Source: CAYQLT01 sp964418425
GTDB lineage: Bacteria > Bacillota > Limnochordia > Limnochordales > Geochordaceae
Direction: 5' to 3'
Length of the DNA stretch: 15,351 nt
Assembly (NCBI GenBank): GCA_964418425.1
Contig: CAYQLT010000057.1
Coordinates: 1-15,351 of the forward strand
Part shown: piece by piece, positions 7,515-14,374 of the stretch
Layout: the number at the start of each line of letters is the position of its first letter
Position numbering within the stretch: the stretch's first letter is position 1
The notes under the pieces: generated by a model
Database searches by the model: none
What the model saw: only the letters and a program-made list of their open reading frames with translations
What the model was told of the DNA's origin: nothing
Made by a program: the position numbers and the translations under genes

Positions 7515-8003
7515 GTGCCGGCGATGAGGCCGCCTGCGAAGACCGTGGCGTGCTCGACGGTGAGGGGCGAGGTGAGGAGCTTTCCGGCGCAGGACGTGCG
7601 CTTTCGGCCGGCCGCGTACGGGGTTGCGGTGCGGGACGGGCAGGTACTGGTGGCTCGCTCCCGGTTCACGGGGCGCTGGGAGCTGCCCGGGGGTGCGGTG
7701 GCGCCATGGGAGACATTGGAAGAAGGGCTGAAGCGGGAGTACGAGGAGGAAACCGGGGTTCCCATCACCGTCGGGGAGTTCATCGGTTTTGACCAGGGCT
7801 TCATCGCCTTTTTCCAGCATCCGTTCAACTCCCTGCGGTTTTTCTACCGGGTGCACGCCCAGGCCGCCGAACCCAGGGCCCAGCCCGAAGAGGTGGAAGA
7901 AGTCCGGTGGGTGGCTGTCTCGGAGCTCAACGAAGCCAACATGGCCCGGGGCCACTACCGGTTCCTGCTGGAGGCGGTGGGATCGGGCAAGGGGCAGGTG
8001 TAG
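7515..8003 (+). CDS. Nudix hydrolase
   Basis: About 162 residues. The Nudix box is complete: G60-x5-E66-x7-R74-E75-Y-E-E78-E79-T-G81-V, in GGAVAPWE and KREYEEETGV. Nudix enzymes cleave nucleoside diphosphates linked to another group, using Mg or Mn held by the box glutamates, usually in the cytosol. The family also includes enzymes acting on oxidised nucleotides, ADP-ribose and nucleotide sugars; nothing here picks out the substrate. Start: GTG 7515 has GGAGG five bases upstream; ATG 7524 and an upstream ATG 7485 are alternatives. It is divergent from the dehydrogenase and followed by about 120 bp before the Fur-family gene, which has its own promoter, so it is probably transcribed alone. Confidence 0.88.
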   Translation: MPAMRPPAKTVACSTVRGEVRSFPAQDVRFRPAAYGVAVRDGQVLVARSRFTGRWELPGGAVAPWETLEEGLKREYEEETGVPITVGEFIGFDQGFIAFFQHPFNSLRFFYRVHAQAAEPRAQPEEVEEVRWVAVSELNEANMARGHYRFLLEAVGSGKGQV

Positions 8004-8050
8004 CCCGGGGGCGGGCCGGCCGGCGTTCCGACGGGTTGGGGACCAGCTTC

Positions 8051-8101
8051 TCAACGGGGGGCCCAAAGCCTCAACGTGGGCCCAGGTCCTTGACGGGCCG
8101 G
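8051..8101. repeat. near-20-bp periodic direct repeats before the Fur-family promoter
   Basis: Copies begin at 8051 (TCAACGGGGGGCCCA), 8071 (TCAACGTGGGCCCA) and 8090 (TTGACGGGCC). The first two match at 13 of 14 bases with a one-base gap, the third is weaker and contains the -35 box. Spacing is 20 and 19 bp. They could be stacked sites for a regulator; this is only a pattern. Confidence 0.4.
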
Positions 8102-8119
8102 GGGGCGGGCCGGTATAAA
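8090..8119 (+). promoter_or_regulatory. sigma-A-type promoter of the Fur-family gene
   Basis: TTGACG (8090-8095) and TATAAA (8114-8119) each match five of six consensus bases with an 18-bp spacer. Predicted transcription start is about 8125-8127, within the palindrome that follows. Confidence 0.75.
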
Positions 8120-8120
8120 G

Positions 8121-8135
8121 TGAGATGATGTCTCA
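8121..8135. promoter_or_regulatory. palindromic operator candidate at Fur-family gene (Fur-type box)
   Basis: TGAGATGATGTCTCA has perfect 5-bp arms around 5 bases and the 15-bp size of a Fur-family 7-1-7 box. It starts two bases after the -10 box, so a bound repressor would block the start site, suggesting self-regulation. A near copy lies at 8812. Confidence 0.6.
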
Positions 8136-8706
8136 ATTGCCTTCCAATCCTGTACCCCACGAGCGGACTTTCGGCAGGGCGCGGGCCCGATTGCGGTCGG
8201 CAGGGCCCGGGCAGCAGGCGCAGCCCCAGGCGGCCGCCCTTGCCCAGCGGGCCGGCGCCGGGCCGGCCGACGGGCAGGGTGCGGGCATGGGAGCGAGGAT
8301 GCTGCAGGCGCTGCAGCAGGCCGGTTTTCGGGTGACGCCGGCCCGCCGGGCGGTGGTGGAGGTGCTGCAGCGGGGCGGGCATAAAAGCGCGCCGGAGATC
8401 GTGGCCGAGGTGAAGCGGCGGTACCCGGGGGTCGGCAGGGCTTCCGTATACCGGACCCTGGGACTGCTCAGCCGCCTGTGCGCGCTGCAGCCCTCGCTTT
8501 TGCGGACGGCCCAGGCGCATTACGCCGCCGCGGACGGCGGACACCACCACCACTTCATCTGCGACCGCTGCGGCGACATCATCGAGGTGGACCAATGCCC
8601 TGCCGGCCCGGCGCTGGCCGAACTCGAGCGGGAGCTGGGGGTGCGGGTGCGAGGTCACCTGATGGAGTTTTACGGCCTGTGCGGCAGGTGCGCGGCCGTC
8701 CCTTGA
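8125..8706 (+). CDS. Fur-family metal-responsive regulator (Zur/PerR/Mur type)
   Basis: The core has the Fur fold: GFRVTPARRAVVEVL, winged helix with RASVYRTLGLLSR, metal segment HHHHFICDRCGDIIEV, and C-terminal FYGLCGRCA. The two CxxC pairs form the structural zinc site of this family. Such proteins bind DNA when loaded with Zn, Fe or Mn. From ATG 8125 it has 193 residues, with an Ala/Gly/Gln-rich extension of 54 residues not usual in Fur proteins. From ATG 8287 it has 139, the typical size. ATG 8125 falls on the predicted transcription start, so either the mRNA is leaderless or translation begins at 8287. High GC at third codon positions begins around codon 13, which slightly favours a long form. 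The metal cannot be read from sequence, but the ABC importer downstream suggests zinc or manganese. Confidence 0.9.
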   Translation: MMSQLPSNPVPHERTFGRARARLRSAGPGQQAQPQAAALAQRAGAGPADGQGAGMGARMLQALQQAGFRVTPARRAVVEVLQRGGHKSAPEIVAEVKRRYPGVGRASVYRTLGLLSRLCALQPSLLRTAQAHYAAADGGHHHHFICDRCGDIIEVDQCPAGPALAELERELGVRVRGHLMEFYGLCGRCAAVP

Positions 8707-8711
8707 GGGTT

Positions 8712-8811
8712 NNNNNNNNNNNNNNNNNNNNNNNNNNNNNNNNNNNNNNNNNNNNNNNNNNNNNNNNNNNNNNNNNNNNNNNNNNNNNNNNNNNNNNNNN
8801 NNNNNNNNNNN
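8712..8811. other. assembly gap (100 N) between the regulator and the ABC importer
   Basis: 100 N of unknown true length; no shared sequence at its edges. It hides the promoter of the importer operon and the first base of the binding-protein start codon. Confidence 0.98.
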
Positions 8812-9788
8812 TGAGACGGTGTCTCGTAACGGTTCTCCTTAGCGTGCTGGGCGCGGGGATGGGGTTGCCGGGTGGCGCATCCACCGGCGCCACCGCCCGA
8901 CCCCTGGCGGTTGCGACCAACACCATCCTGGCGGACCTGACGGCTCAGGTGGCAGGGGAGCGGTGGGATGTGTACCCGCTGCTGCCGCCGGGGGCCGACC
9001 CCCACGGGTTTGAGCCCACCCCCCGAGACGCCCGCCATCTGGCGGCAGCGCGAGCGGTCATCCTGGTAGGAGGAGGGTATGAGACCCCCGCTTTGGTGCG
9101 GATGATCCGCTCCGCGGCCAGCAGGGCCGAGGTGGTGAGCATGGAGCCGCTGCTGATGGCATGGGCTGACCTAAAGCCCGGCACGGGAGAGGGCGGCGGC
9201 CAGGGGGAAGATGGGAGCGGCCAGGGGGAGCAGGCAGGGGAGGTGGATCCCCACTTCTGGACCAGCGTGCCGGCTGTGATCCGGGCCGTGGAGCGGATCC
9301 GTGACGGGCTGGCGCAGGCCGACCCGGAAGGGGCACAGGCCTACCGCCATGCGGCCCGGGCTTACATCGAGCGCCTGCAAGAGCTTGACGCCTGGGTCCG
9401 AGAGCAGGTCGCGCGGATTCCCCGGTCGCGCCGGCTTTTGGTGACCAACCACGACACGCTGCGCTACTTTGCCCGCGAATACGGGTTTACGGTGGAGGGC
9501 TCCCTGATCCCCTCGGTCAGTCCCCTGGCGGAGCCTTCCGCCGCCGACGTGGCCCGGCTCTTGCGGCGCCTTGGGGAGCTTCGGGTGCCCGCCATCTTCG
9601 TGGAGACCACCCTCTCGCCGGCCCTGGCCCGCCGGGTGGCGCAGGAGACCGGCGCCCGCGTGGTGGTGCTTTACACCGATTCCCTGGGCGAGCCGGGCTC
9701 GGGCGCGCACACGTACGAGCAGTACGTGCGCACCAACGTCCAGCGCATCGTACAGGCGCTTGGCGGCGTCCGGACGGAGGGACGGTAG
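8811..9788 (+). CDS. Zn/Mn-type ABC transporter substrate-binding protein
   Basis: About 325 residues of a cluster A-I (ZnuA/MntA/TroA-like) metal-binding protein, working outside the membrane. The likely start codon is NTG at 8811, its first base lost in the gap; it gives MRRCLVTVLLS, a normal signal peptide (about 1-29). Metal ligands fit the family: His65 (DPHGFEP), His148 (VDPHFW), His214 (VTNHDTLRYF) and Asp290 (YTDSLG). The loop before the second His (124-144) is Gly/Gln/Glu-rich and has no histidine, unlike the His-rich loop of many zinc ZnuA proteins. No lipobox cysteine is seen, unusual for a Gram-positive binding protein unless the true start lies in the gap. TAG overlaps the GTG of the ATPase by one base, so they are translationally coupled. 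Zn versus Mn is open. Confidence 0.9.
   Translation, partial: XRRCLVTVLLSVLGAGMGLPGGASTGATARPLAVATNTILADLTAQVAGERWDVYPLLPPGADPHGFEPTPRDARHLAAARAVILVGGGYETPALVRMIRSAASRAEVVSMEPLLMAWADLKPGTGEGGGQGEDGSGQGEQAGEVDPHFWTSVPAVIRAVERIRDGLAQADPEGAQAYRHAARAYIERLQELDAWVREQVARIPRSRRLLVTNHDTLRYFAREYGFTVEGSLIPSVSPLAEPSAADVARLLRRLGELRVPAIFVETTLSPALARRVAQETGARVVVLYTDSLGEPGSGAHTYEQYVRTNVQRIVQALGGVRTEGR
8812..8826. promoter_or_regulatory. second copy of the Fur-type palindrome at the importer start
   Basis: TGAGACGGTGTCTCG agrees with the 8121 site at 12 of the first 14 bases and contains GAGAC/GTCTC as a perfect inverted pair. It overlaps the probable start codon, so it is also coding sequence. The promoter itself is lost in the gap. 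Confidence 0.45.
9196..9229 (+). repeat. in-frame tandem repeat in the binding-protein loop
   Basis: GCGGCCAGGGGGA occurs at 9196-9208 and 9217-9229, exactly 21 bases apart, coding two seven-residue units, GGQGEDG and SGQGEQA, in the loop that usually carries histidines. Confidence 0.7.
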
Positions 9789-10624
9789 TGCGGGACTCAG
9801 CGACGACCATCCTGGAGGTGGAAAACCTCACGGTGGGCTATGGAGGGCGGGCCGTCCTGCAGGGGGTCAGCTTCACGGTTCACGCTCGAGAGCGGGTGGC
9901 GGTGGTGGGGCCCAACGGTGCCGGCAAGTCCACGCTGTTCAAGTGCATCAGCGGGCTGCTTGCGCCCATGGCCGGCTCCGTGCGCCTCGGGCAGCCCGGC
10001 GGCGCCGATGGGATCCAGGCTCGTCGCTGCGGCCTTTGGCGCCGCCTGCCTCTGGTGGCGTATGCGCCCCAGCGGGAGGAGGTCAACTGGCACTTTCCGG
10101 CCACCGTCTTCGATGTGGTGGCCATGGCCCGGTTTCCCTCCTACGGGCTGTGGCGCAGGCCCTCGGCAGAGGATCGGGCTGCCGTGCGCCGTGCTCTCGA
10201 GCAGGTGGGGCTTGCCTCCCTGGCCGAGCGACCCGTTCAGGAGCTGTCCGGGGGCCAGCAGCAACGGGTCTTTTTGGCCCGGGCATTGGCGCAGCAGGCC
10301 CGGCTGGTCATCCTGGATGAGCCCTTCAACGCGGTGGAGCAGGAGGCGCAGCAGGCCATCGTGGCGGCGCTCTCTTCCTTGAGGGAGCGAGGGGTGGCGT
10401 TGCTTTTGTCCACGCACGACCTGGACTTCGTGGCCCAAAGCGGCTGGTTCGACCGGGTCATGGTGCTCAACGGGCGAGTTCTGGCCTACGGCAGACCGGA
10501 GGAGGTATGCCGTCGGGAGAGGGCGGGAAGCGGGGCCCAAGAGGCGCTTTCGGCCCCCGTGGCGTGCTTGGGGGGGTTGGCCGGCGGGCAGCAGCCTGTG
10601 CAGGCGGGGGAGCCGGAGGGCTGA
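9788..10624 (+). CDS. Zn/Mn-type ABC transporter ATP-binding protein
   Basis: 278 residues, cytosolic energy-supplying subunit of the metal importer. Walker A is GPNGAGKST (41-49), Q-loop Gln95 in YAPQREEVNW, signature LSGGQQQRV (153 onward), Walker B LVILDEPF (173-180) and switch His210 in LLLSTHDLD. The VNWHFPATVFDVV segment after the Q-loop is typical of the zinc/manganese branch. The position after Walker B reads NAVE where most relatives have a T-G-V-D-like D-loop, so Asp is replaced by Glu. GTG 9788 is preceded by GGAGGG at about 7 bases and overlaps the previous stop. A 35-residue Gly/Ala/Pro-rich tail follows the domain. It ends overlapping the permease ATG by one base. Confidence 0.95.
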   Translation: MRDSATTILEVENLTVGYGGRAVLQGVSFTVHARERVAVVGPNGAGKSTLFKCISGLLAPMAGSVRLGQPGGADGIQARRCGLWRRLPLVAYAPQREEVNWHFPATVFDVVAMARFPSYGLWRRPSAEDRAAVRRALEQVGLASLAERPVQELSGGQQQRVFLARALAQQARLVILDEPFNAVEQEAQQAIVAALSSLRERGVALLLSTHDLDFVAQSGWFDRVMVLNGRVLAYGRPEEVCRRERAGSGAQEALSAPVACLGGLAGGQQPVQAGEPEG

Positions 10625-11457
10625 TGCCGGCGGAGGCCTTCCTGCGGGCCGTGTGGGAGCCGCTGGAGTTCGCCTTCTTGCGGGATGCCCTGCTGGCGGC
10701 GGTGGCCGTGGCGGTGGTGAGCGGGGTGGTGGGCACCTTCACCGTGGTTCGGGGCATGGCCTTCTTCGCCGACGCCGTGGCCCATGCGGTGGTTCCCGGT
10801 GTGGCCGTGGCCTTGTTGTGGGCGGGCGGCGGTGAGGCGCTGTTCTGGGGTGCGCTGGCGGGGGCGTCGGTGGCGGCCGCGGCGGTGCATGCGGTGCAGC
10901 GAGGGGGCAAGGTGCAGCCCGACACGGCCATCGGAGTGGTCATGGCGGCGGCGCTGGCGGTGGGGGTGGCCATCATCTCCACCCGGCGAACCTACGCGGT
11001 GGACCTGGCCCACGTGCTGTTTGGCAACATTCTCGGGGTGACCCGGGCCGACCTGGTGCGGCTGGCCCTGTCCGGCGCAGCGGTGGTGGGCGCCACGCTG
11101 GTGATGTTTCGGCCCCTGAGCCTGGTGGCCTTTGACCCCGTTCTGGCGGCCACCCTGGGCATCCGGGTGGCCTGGGTCGAGTATGCCACCATGGCGCTGG
11201 TGGCGCTGGCGGCGGTGCTGGCCCTGCAGACCGTGGGGGTCACCCTGACGCTGGCCGCGCTGGTGACGCCGGCGGCCAGCGCCCGGCTGGTGGCCCGGCG
11301 CATCGGGGCCATGATGGCGTGGGCGGTGGCCTTCAGCGTGGCCGCGGCGGTGGTCGGGGTCTACGGATCCTATTACCTTTCCATCCCGTCCGGCCCCGCC
11401 ATCGTGGTGGCTCTGACGGCCATCTTCGCGGGGGCGAGGCTTGCTGCGCGAAGCTGA
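10624..11457 (+). CDS. Zn/Mn-type ABC transporter permease
   Basis: 277 residues, ABC-3 family (ZnuB/MntB/TroC-like), with about eight hydrophobic helices. It forms the membrane channel through which metal handed over by the binding protein enters the cell. Family marks are TFTVVRGMAFFADAVAHAV followed by PGVAVA near 37-61, LFGNILGV in the middle and LQTVGVTLTLAALVTPAA near 200-217. The start ATG overlaps the ATPase stop (TGATG) with GGAGGG just upstream; longer in-frame starts lie inside the ATPase gene and are unlikely. It is the last gene of the three-gene importer, in the order binding protein, ATPase, permease. Metal choice cannot be read from it. Confidence 0.94.
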   Translation: MPAEAFLRAVWEPLEFAFLRDALLAAVAVAVVSGVVGTFTVVRGMAFFADAVAHAVVPGVAVALLWAGGGEALFWGALAGASVAAAAVHAVQRGGKVQPDTAIGVVMAAALAVGVAIISTRRTYAVDLAHVLFGNILGVTRADLVRLALSGAAVVGATLVMFRPLSLVAFDPVLAATLGIRVAWVEYATMALVALAAVLALQTVGVTLTLAALVTPAASARLVARRIGAMMAWAVAFSVAAAVVGVYGSYYLSIPSGPAIVVALTAIFAGARLAARS

Positions 11458-11462
11458 GGGTG

Positions 11463-11493
11463 CCCGCCCCGGGTCGCCCGGCGCCTGGGCGGG
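11463..11493 (+). terminator. GC inverted repeat after the importer operon
   Basis: CCCGCCC (11463-11469) pairs with GGGCGGG (11487-11493) and encloses a smaller hairpin, CGGG-tcg-CCCG (11470-11480). It starts five bases after the permease stop. No U-run follows, so it is only a possible transcript end. Confidence 0.3.
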
Positions 11494-11570
11494 GGCCCGG
11501 TGCGCAGACGTCCGCGCGTCGGCTCGGAGGGCAGGTGCGCGGCCGGCGGGGCGTACACAGGCGGGGCGTG

Positions 11571-11576
11571 TATAAT
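11571..11576 (+). promoter_or_regulatory. -10 box of the SRP RNA promoter
   Basis: Perfect TATAAT about 30 bases before the predicted mature RNA end. No good -35 lies at 16-18 bp. The primary transcript would start near 11583 and may be trimmed at its 5' end. Confidence 0.6.
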
Positions 11577-11600
11577 GGAGGCCAGGCGGTCGCAGGTAAA

Positions 11601-11880
11601 GTTCGGCCGTGCTAGACGGGGAGGTAGCGGTGCCCTGTACCCGCAATCCGCTGCAGCGGGGTCGAACTCCTGCCCGCGGCCGGCCCCTGTGGGGTCTGGC
11701 TCCGGTACGGGGCGTTGAAGGCCGGGTCCTGCGCAGCAGGGACTCACGAACCCCGCCAGGTCCGGGAGGAAGCAACGGTAAGTGAGCCCCCCTGGGTGCC
11801 GCAGGGGAGCCTGGCCCGAGCCACCGGCCGCAGTCCCGCCCGGAGGGGTCGTGTCAACGGCAGGTGCACGGCCGACTGCT
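11601..11880 (+). ncRNA. ffs: signal recognition particle RNA, long Bacillus type
   Basis: RNA scaffold of the signal recognition particle, which binds Ffh and directs nascent membrane and secreted proteins to the translocon. Three parts are recognisable. The Alu domain (about 11608-11675) contains GGGGAGGTAGCGGTGCCCTG and CCGCAATCCGCT, both conserved in Bacillota scRNA. The Ffh-binding domain IV holds CAGGTCCGGGAGGAAGCAAC (11757-11776), flanked by CTCAC (11742-11746) and GTGAG (11782-11786), which pair. The ends close as CGGCCGTGC (11604-11612) with GCACGGCCG (11866-11874). Length is about 275, like the 271-base B. subtilis RNA. Position just before dnaX also matches. The exact ends are estimated. 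Confidence 0.95.
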
Positions 11881-11885
11881 TTGGT

Positions 11886-11912
11886 GGGGCCCGGCTTGAG
11901 GCGCCGGGCCCC
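11886..11912 (+). terminator. strong GC hairpin after SRP RNA
   Basis: GGGGCCCGGC and GCCGGGCCCC pair perfectly over 10 bp around a 7-base loop, starting a few bases after the SRP RNA end. No U-run follows, but position and stability suggest it ends or shapes the RNA. Confidence 0.55.
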
Positions 11913-11971
11913 GACGCTTCCGGCAGGCTCTCGGTTAAGACCGTCGAACCCCACCCACCGGTGATCGTCGG

Positions 11972-14034
11972 GTGACCTACCTCACCCTTTACCGCAAGTG
12001 GCGTCCCCAGCGTTTTGAGGATGTGGTGGGCCAGGATCACGTGGTGCGAACCCTGACCCGGGCCCTGCGGGAAGGAAGGATGGCCCACGCTTACCTGTTC
12101 GCCGGCCCCCGGGGTACTGGAAAGACCACCATGGCCCGGCTTTTGGCCAAAGGGCTCAACTGTGAGCAAGGGGTGACCCCCCAGCCCTGCAACCGCTGCG
12201 AGTCGTGCGTCGGGATCACCGATGGCTCGGCCCTGGATGTGGTGGAGATCGACGGTGCCTCCAACCGTGGCATCGACGAGGTGCGGGAGCTGCGCGACCG
12301 GGTGCGCTACGCCCCCGCTCGAGCCCGCCGCAAGGTCTACATCATCGACGAGGTGCACATGCTCACCCACGAGGCGTTCAACGCGCTCCTGAAGGTTCTG
12401 GAGGAACCGCCCGGGCATGTCACCTTCGTCTTCGCCACCACCGAGCCCCATCGCGTGCCCGCGACGGTGATGTCCCGCTGCCAGCGCTTCGACTTCCGGC
12501 GGCTCACCACGGCGGAGCTGACCCGCCACCTCAAGCGGGTGGCCCAGGCGGAAGGGATGGCTGCCCAGGAGGAGGCCCTGGAACTCATCGCCCGGCATGC
12601 CGACGGGGGCGTGCGGGACGCGCTGGCAATGCTGGAACAGTGTGCCGTTTACGGCGAGGGGCCCATCACCGCGCCGGCGGTGGCCCAGGTGCTGGGGCTG
12701 GTGCCGGCCGACGCGCTGGCCCGCCTGGCGGACGCCTACGCCCGGGGGCAGGTGGAGCAGGGGCTGTTGCTGCTCAAGCAGCTGATGGAGGAGCAGGGGC
12801 TGGACGGCCGGGTGCTGCTGCGGGATCTGGTGGGCTTCTTGCGGTCGGCGGCAGTGGCCCGCATGCTGGGGCCCGCGGCGCTTTCTCGCGGCGAGGGTGG
12901 GGAGCCGGAGCCGGACACCCTGGCCCGGCGCGCGGCACAGCTGGCCGAGCAGGTGCCCCTGGAGCGGCTGGTGGCGGCCCTTGACGCCCTGCTTTCGGCG
13001 GAACCGCTGATGCGTTGGGCCCCCGACGCACGCATCGTGCTCGAGGTCCAGCTCATGCGCCTGGGAAGTNNNNNNNNNNNNNNNNNNNNNNNNNNNNNNN
13101 NNNNNNNNNNNNNNNNNNNNNNNNNNNNNNNNNNNNNNNNNNNNNNNNNNNNNNNNNNNNNNNNNNNNNTTGGGCCCCCGACGCACGCATCGTGCTCGAG
13201 GTCCAGCTCATGCGCCTGGGAAGTGTGGCGCAGCAGGCAGCCGCCTCAGCTCCCGTCGCGCAGCCCGCTCCAGCCGCCACCGCAGCCCGGGCCCCGGCGT
13301 CCACCCCGGTTTCCCCATCCGGCCTGGCCGCGACACCCGCCCCGACCACCGCGCCCGGCCCGGGGGCGGCGGCCGGCGGCAGGGCAGCCAAGACGGCGGC
13401 TCGCCGGAGCGAGGGTGGGGAGGTGGCCTTCGAGGAGGTGGTGGCCCGGTGGCCCGAGGTGCTGGCCACGCTGAAAAGCCAGCAACGCCGGGCGGCTGCT
13501 CGGGTGGAGGCGCTTTTGCGGGAAGGGCGGCCCGTGCGCCTGGAGGGTCTGGAGGTGGTGGTGGGTTTCCCGGCCGACCGGGAGTTTCACCGCACCGCCA
13601 TCGAGGATCCCGCTTCGCGCTCTTTGGTGGAAAAGGTGCTGGCCCGGCTTTTCGGGCGACCCATGTCGGTGCGCACCGAGCGGCTCGACGGCGAAAGCGC
13701 CGCGGTTTTGCCGCCGCCCTCTTCGGGGCCGGTGCCGCCCTCGGCAGGTGCGGCACAATCAGCCGCAGCTTCGACTGCGGTGCAAACCGTCCCGACCCCG
13801 AGCCCGCCGCAAATCCTCCCGGCTCCGACCCCGGCGCCAGCCAACCCGGCATCGACGCCGGATGACGACTTTGACCCGGCCACGCTCAAGGCGGTTCTCG
13901 ACATTCTGGGGGGAAGGTTGATCAAAGAGCTGGACCCCGACGCGGCGTTCCCGGATGCGTGGGATGCCGCCGCACAGGCGGCAGATTCGGAAGGGGAGGG
14001 CACCGATGGCCGGAGCGTTTCCCGGACCCCTTAA
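11972..14034 (+). CDS. dnaX: DNA polymerase III subunit gamma/tau (across a false gap)
   Basis: Clamp-loader ATPase that places the sliding clamp on DNA and joins polymerase to helicase. Visible are MTYLTLYRKWRP start, Walker A GPRGTGKT (45-52), zinc cysteines 64, 73, 76 and 79, DEVHM (126-130) and SRC (168-170) of the AAA+ sensor region. An Ala/Pro-rich linker and a tau-like C-terminal domain follow. The gene is split by 100 N at 13070, but bases 13015-13069 and 13170-13224 are identical; removing 155 bases joins the two frames exactly, giving about 635 residues with no frameshift. GTG 11972 has GGTGATC five bases upstream, a match to the part of the anti-Shine-Dalgarno complement beyond GGAGG. 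It follows the SRP RNA and overlaps yaaK by 29 bases. No slippery sequence for a shorter gamma form was found. Confidence 0.95.
13070..13169. other. false assembly gap (100 N) inside dnaX
   Basis: 100 N flanked by two identical 55-base copies (13015-13069 and 13170-13224). This is what two contigs sharing a 55-base end look like when scaffolded without merging. True sequence is most likely continuous. Confidence 0.93.
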
Positions 14035-14371
14035 TCTCACCCGGGCGGTCAAGCAGCTGCAGAAACTGCAGGAGGATATGGCCCGGGTGCAGCAGGAGCT
14101 CTCGGAGCGGACCGTGGAGGCTTCGGTGGGCGGAGGGGCGGTCACGGCGGTGGCCGACGGGGGGCTGCGGATCCGATCCGTCCGCATCGACCCTGCCGCG
14201 GTGGAGTCGGGAGATATCGAGATGCTCCAGGATCTGGTGGTGGCGGCGGTCAACGAGGCGCTGCGGCGGGCCAAGGAGATGGGGGAAGAGGCGGTGGCCC
14301 AGCTGACGGGGCAGCTCGGCCAGCTCGGCATACCGGGGCTGGGCGCCTTGAAGCCCACGGGCCGCCCGTAA
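14006..14371 (+). CDS. yaaK: nucleoid-associated protein, YbaB/EbfC family
   Basis: 121 residues. Short DNA-binding protein of the YbaB/EbfC family, which forms a tweezer-like dimer with long helices and coats DNA. The N-terminal helix (LTRAVKQLQKLQEDMARVQQ), the central sheet (VEASVGGGAVTAVADG, then IRSVRIDPA) and the segment ending LVVAAVNEALRRAKE are family marks. ATG 14006 has GGGGAGGG about 6 bases upstream; it lies inside the dnaX 3' end, overlapping 29 bases in another frame, so translation is probably coupled. recR begins 3 bases after its stop. The dnaX-yaaK-recR order is conserved in many bacteria, and the protein is thought to work in nucleoid organisation or repair. Identity is firm. 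Confidence 0.95.
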   Translation: MAGAFPGPLNLTRAVKQLQKLQEDMARVQQELSERTVEASVGGGAVTAVADGGLRIRSVRIDPAAVESGDIEMLQDLVVAAVNEALRRAKEMGEEAVAQLTGQLGQLGIPGLGALKPTGRP

Positions 14372-14374
14372 GCC

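Noticed and set aside
11744..13186. Minus-strand frame of 480 codons across the SRP RNA and dnaX
   Set aside because: Antisense to a conserved RNA and a conserved gene, low-complexity composition, crosses the gap.
13015..13224. 55-base duplication in dnaX as a biological repeat
   Set aside because: Exact identity on both sides of a 100-N gap and restored frame on removal point to unmerged contig ends.
11972..14034. Frameshifted or split dnaX pseudogene
   Set aside because: The shift comes only from the arbitrary gap length plus the duplicated 55 bases.
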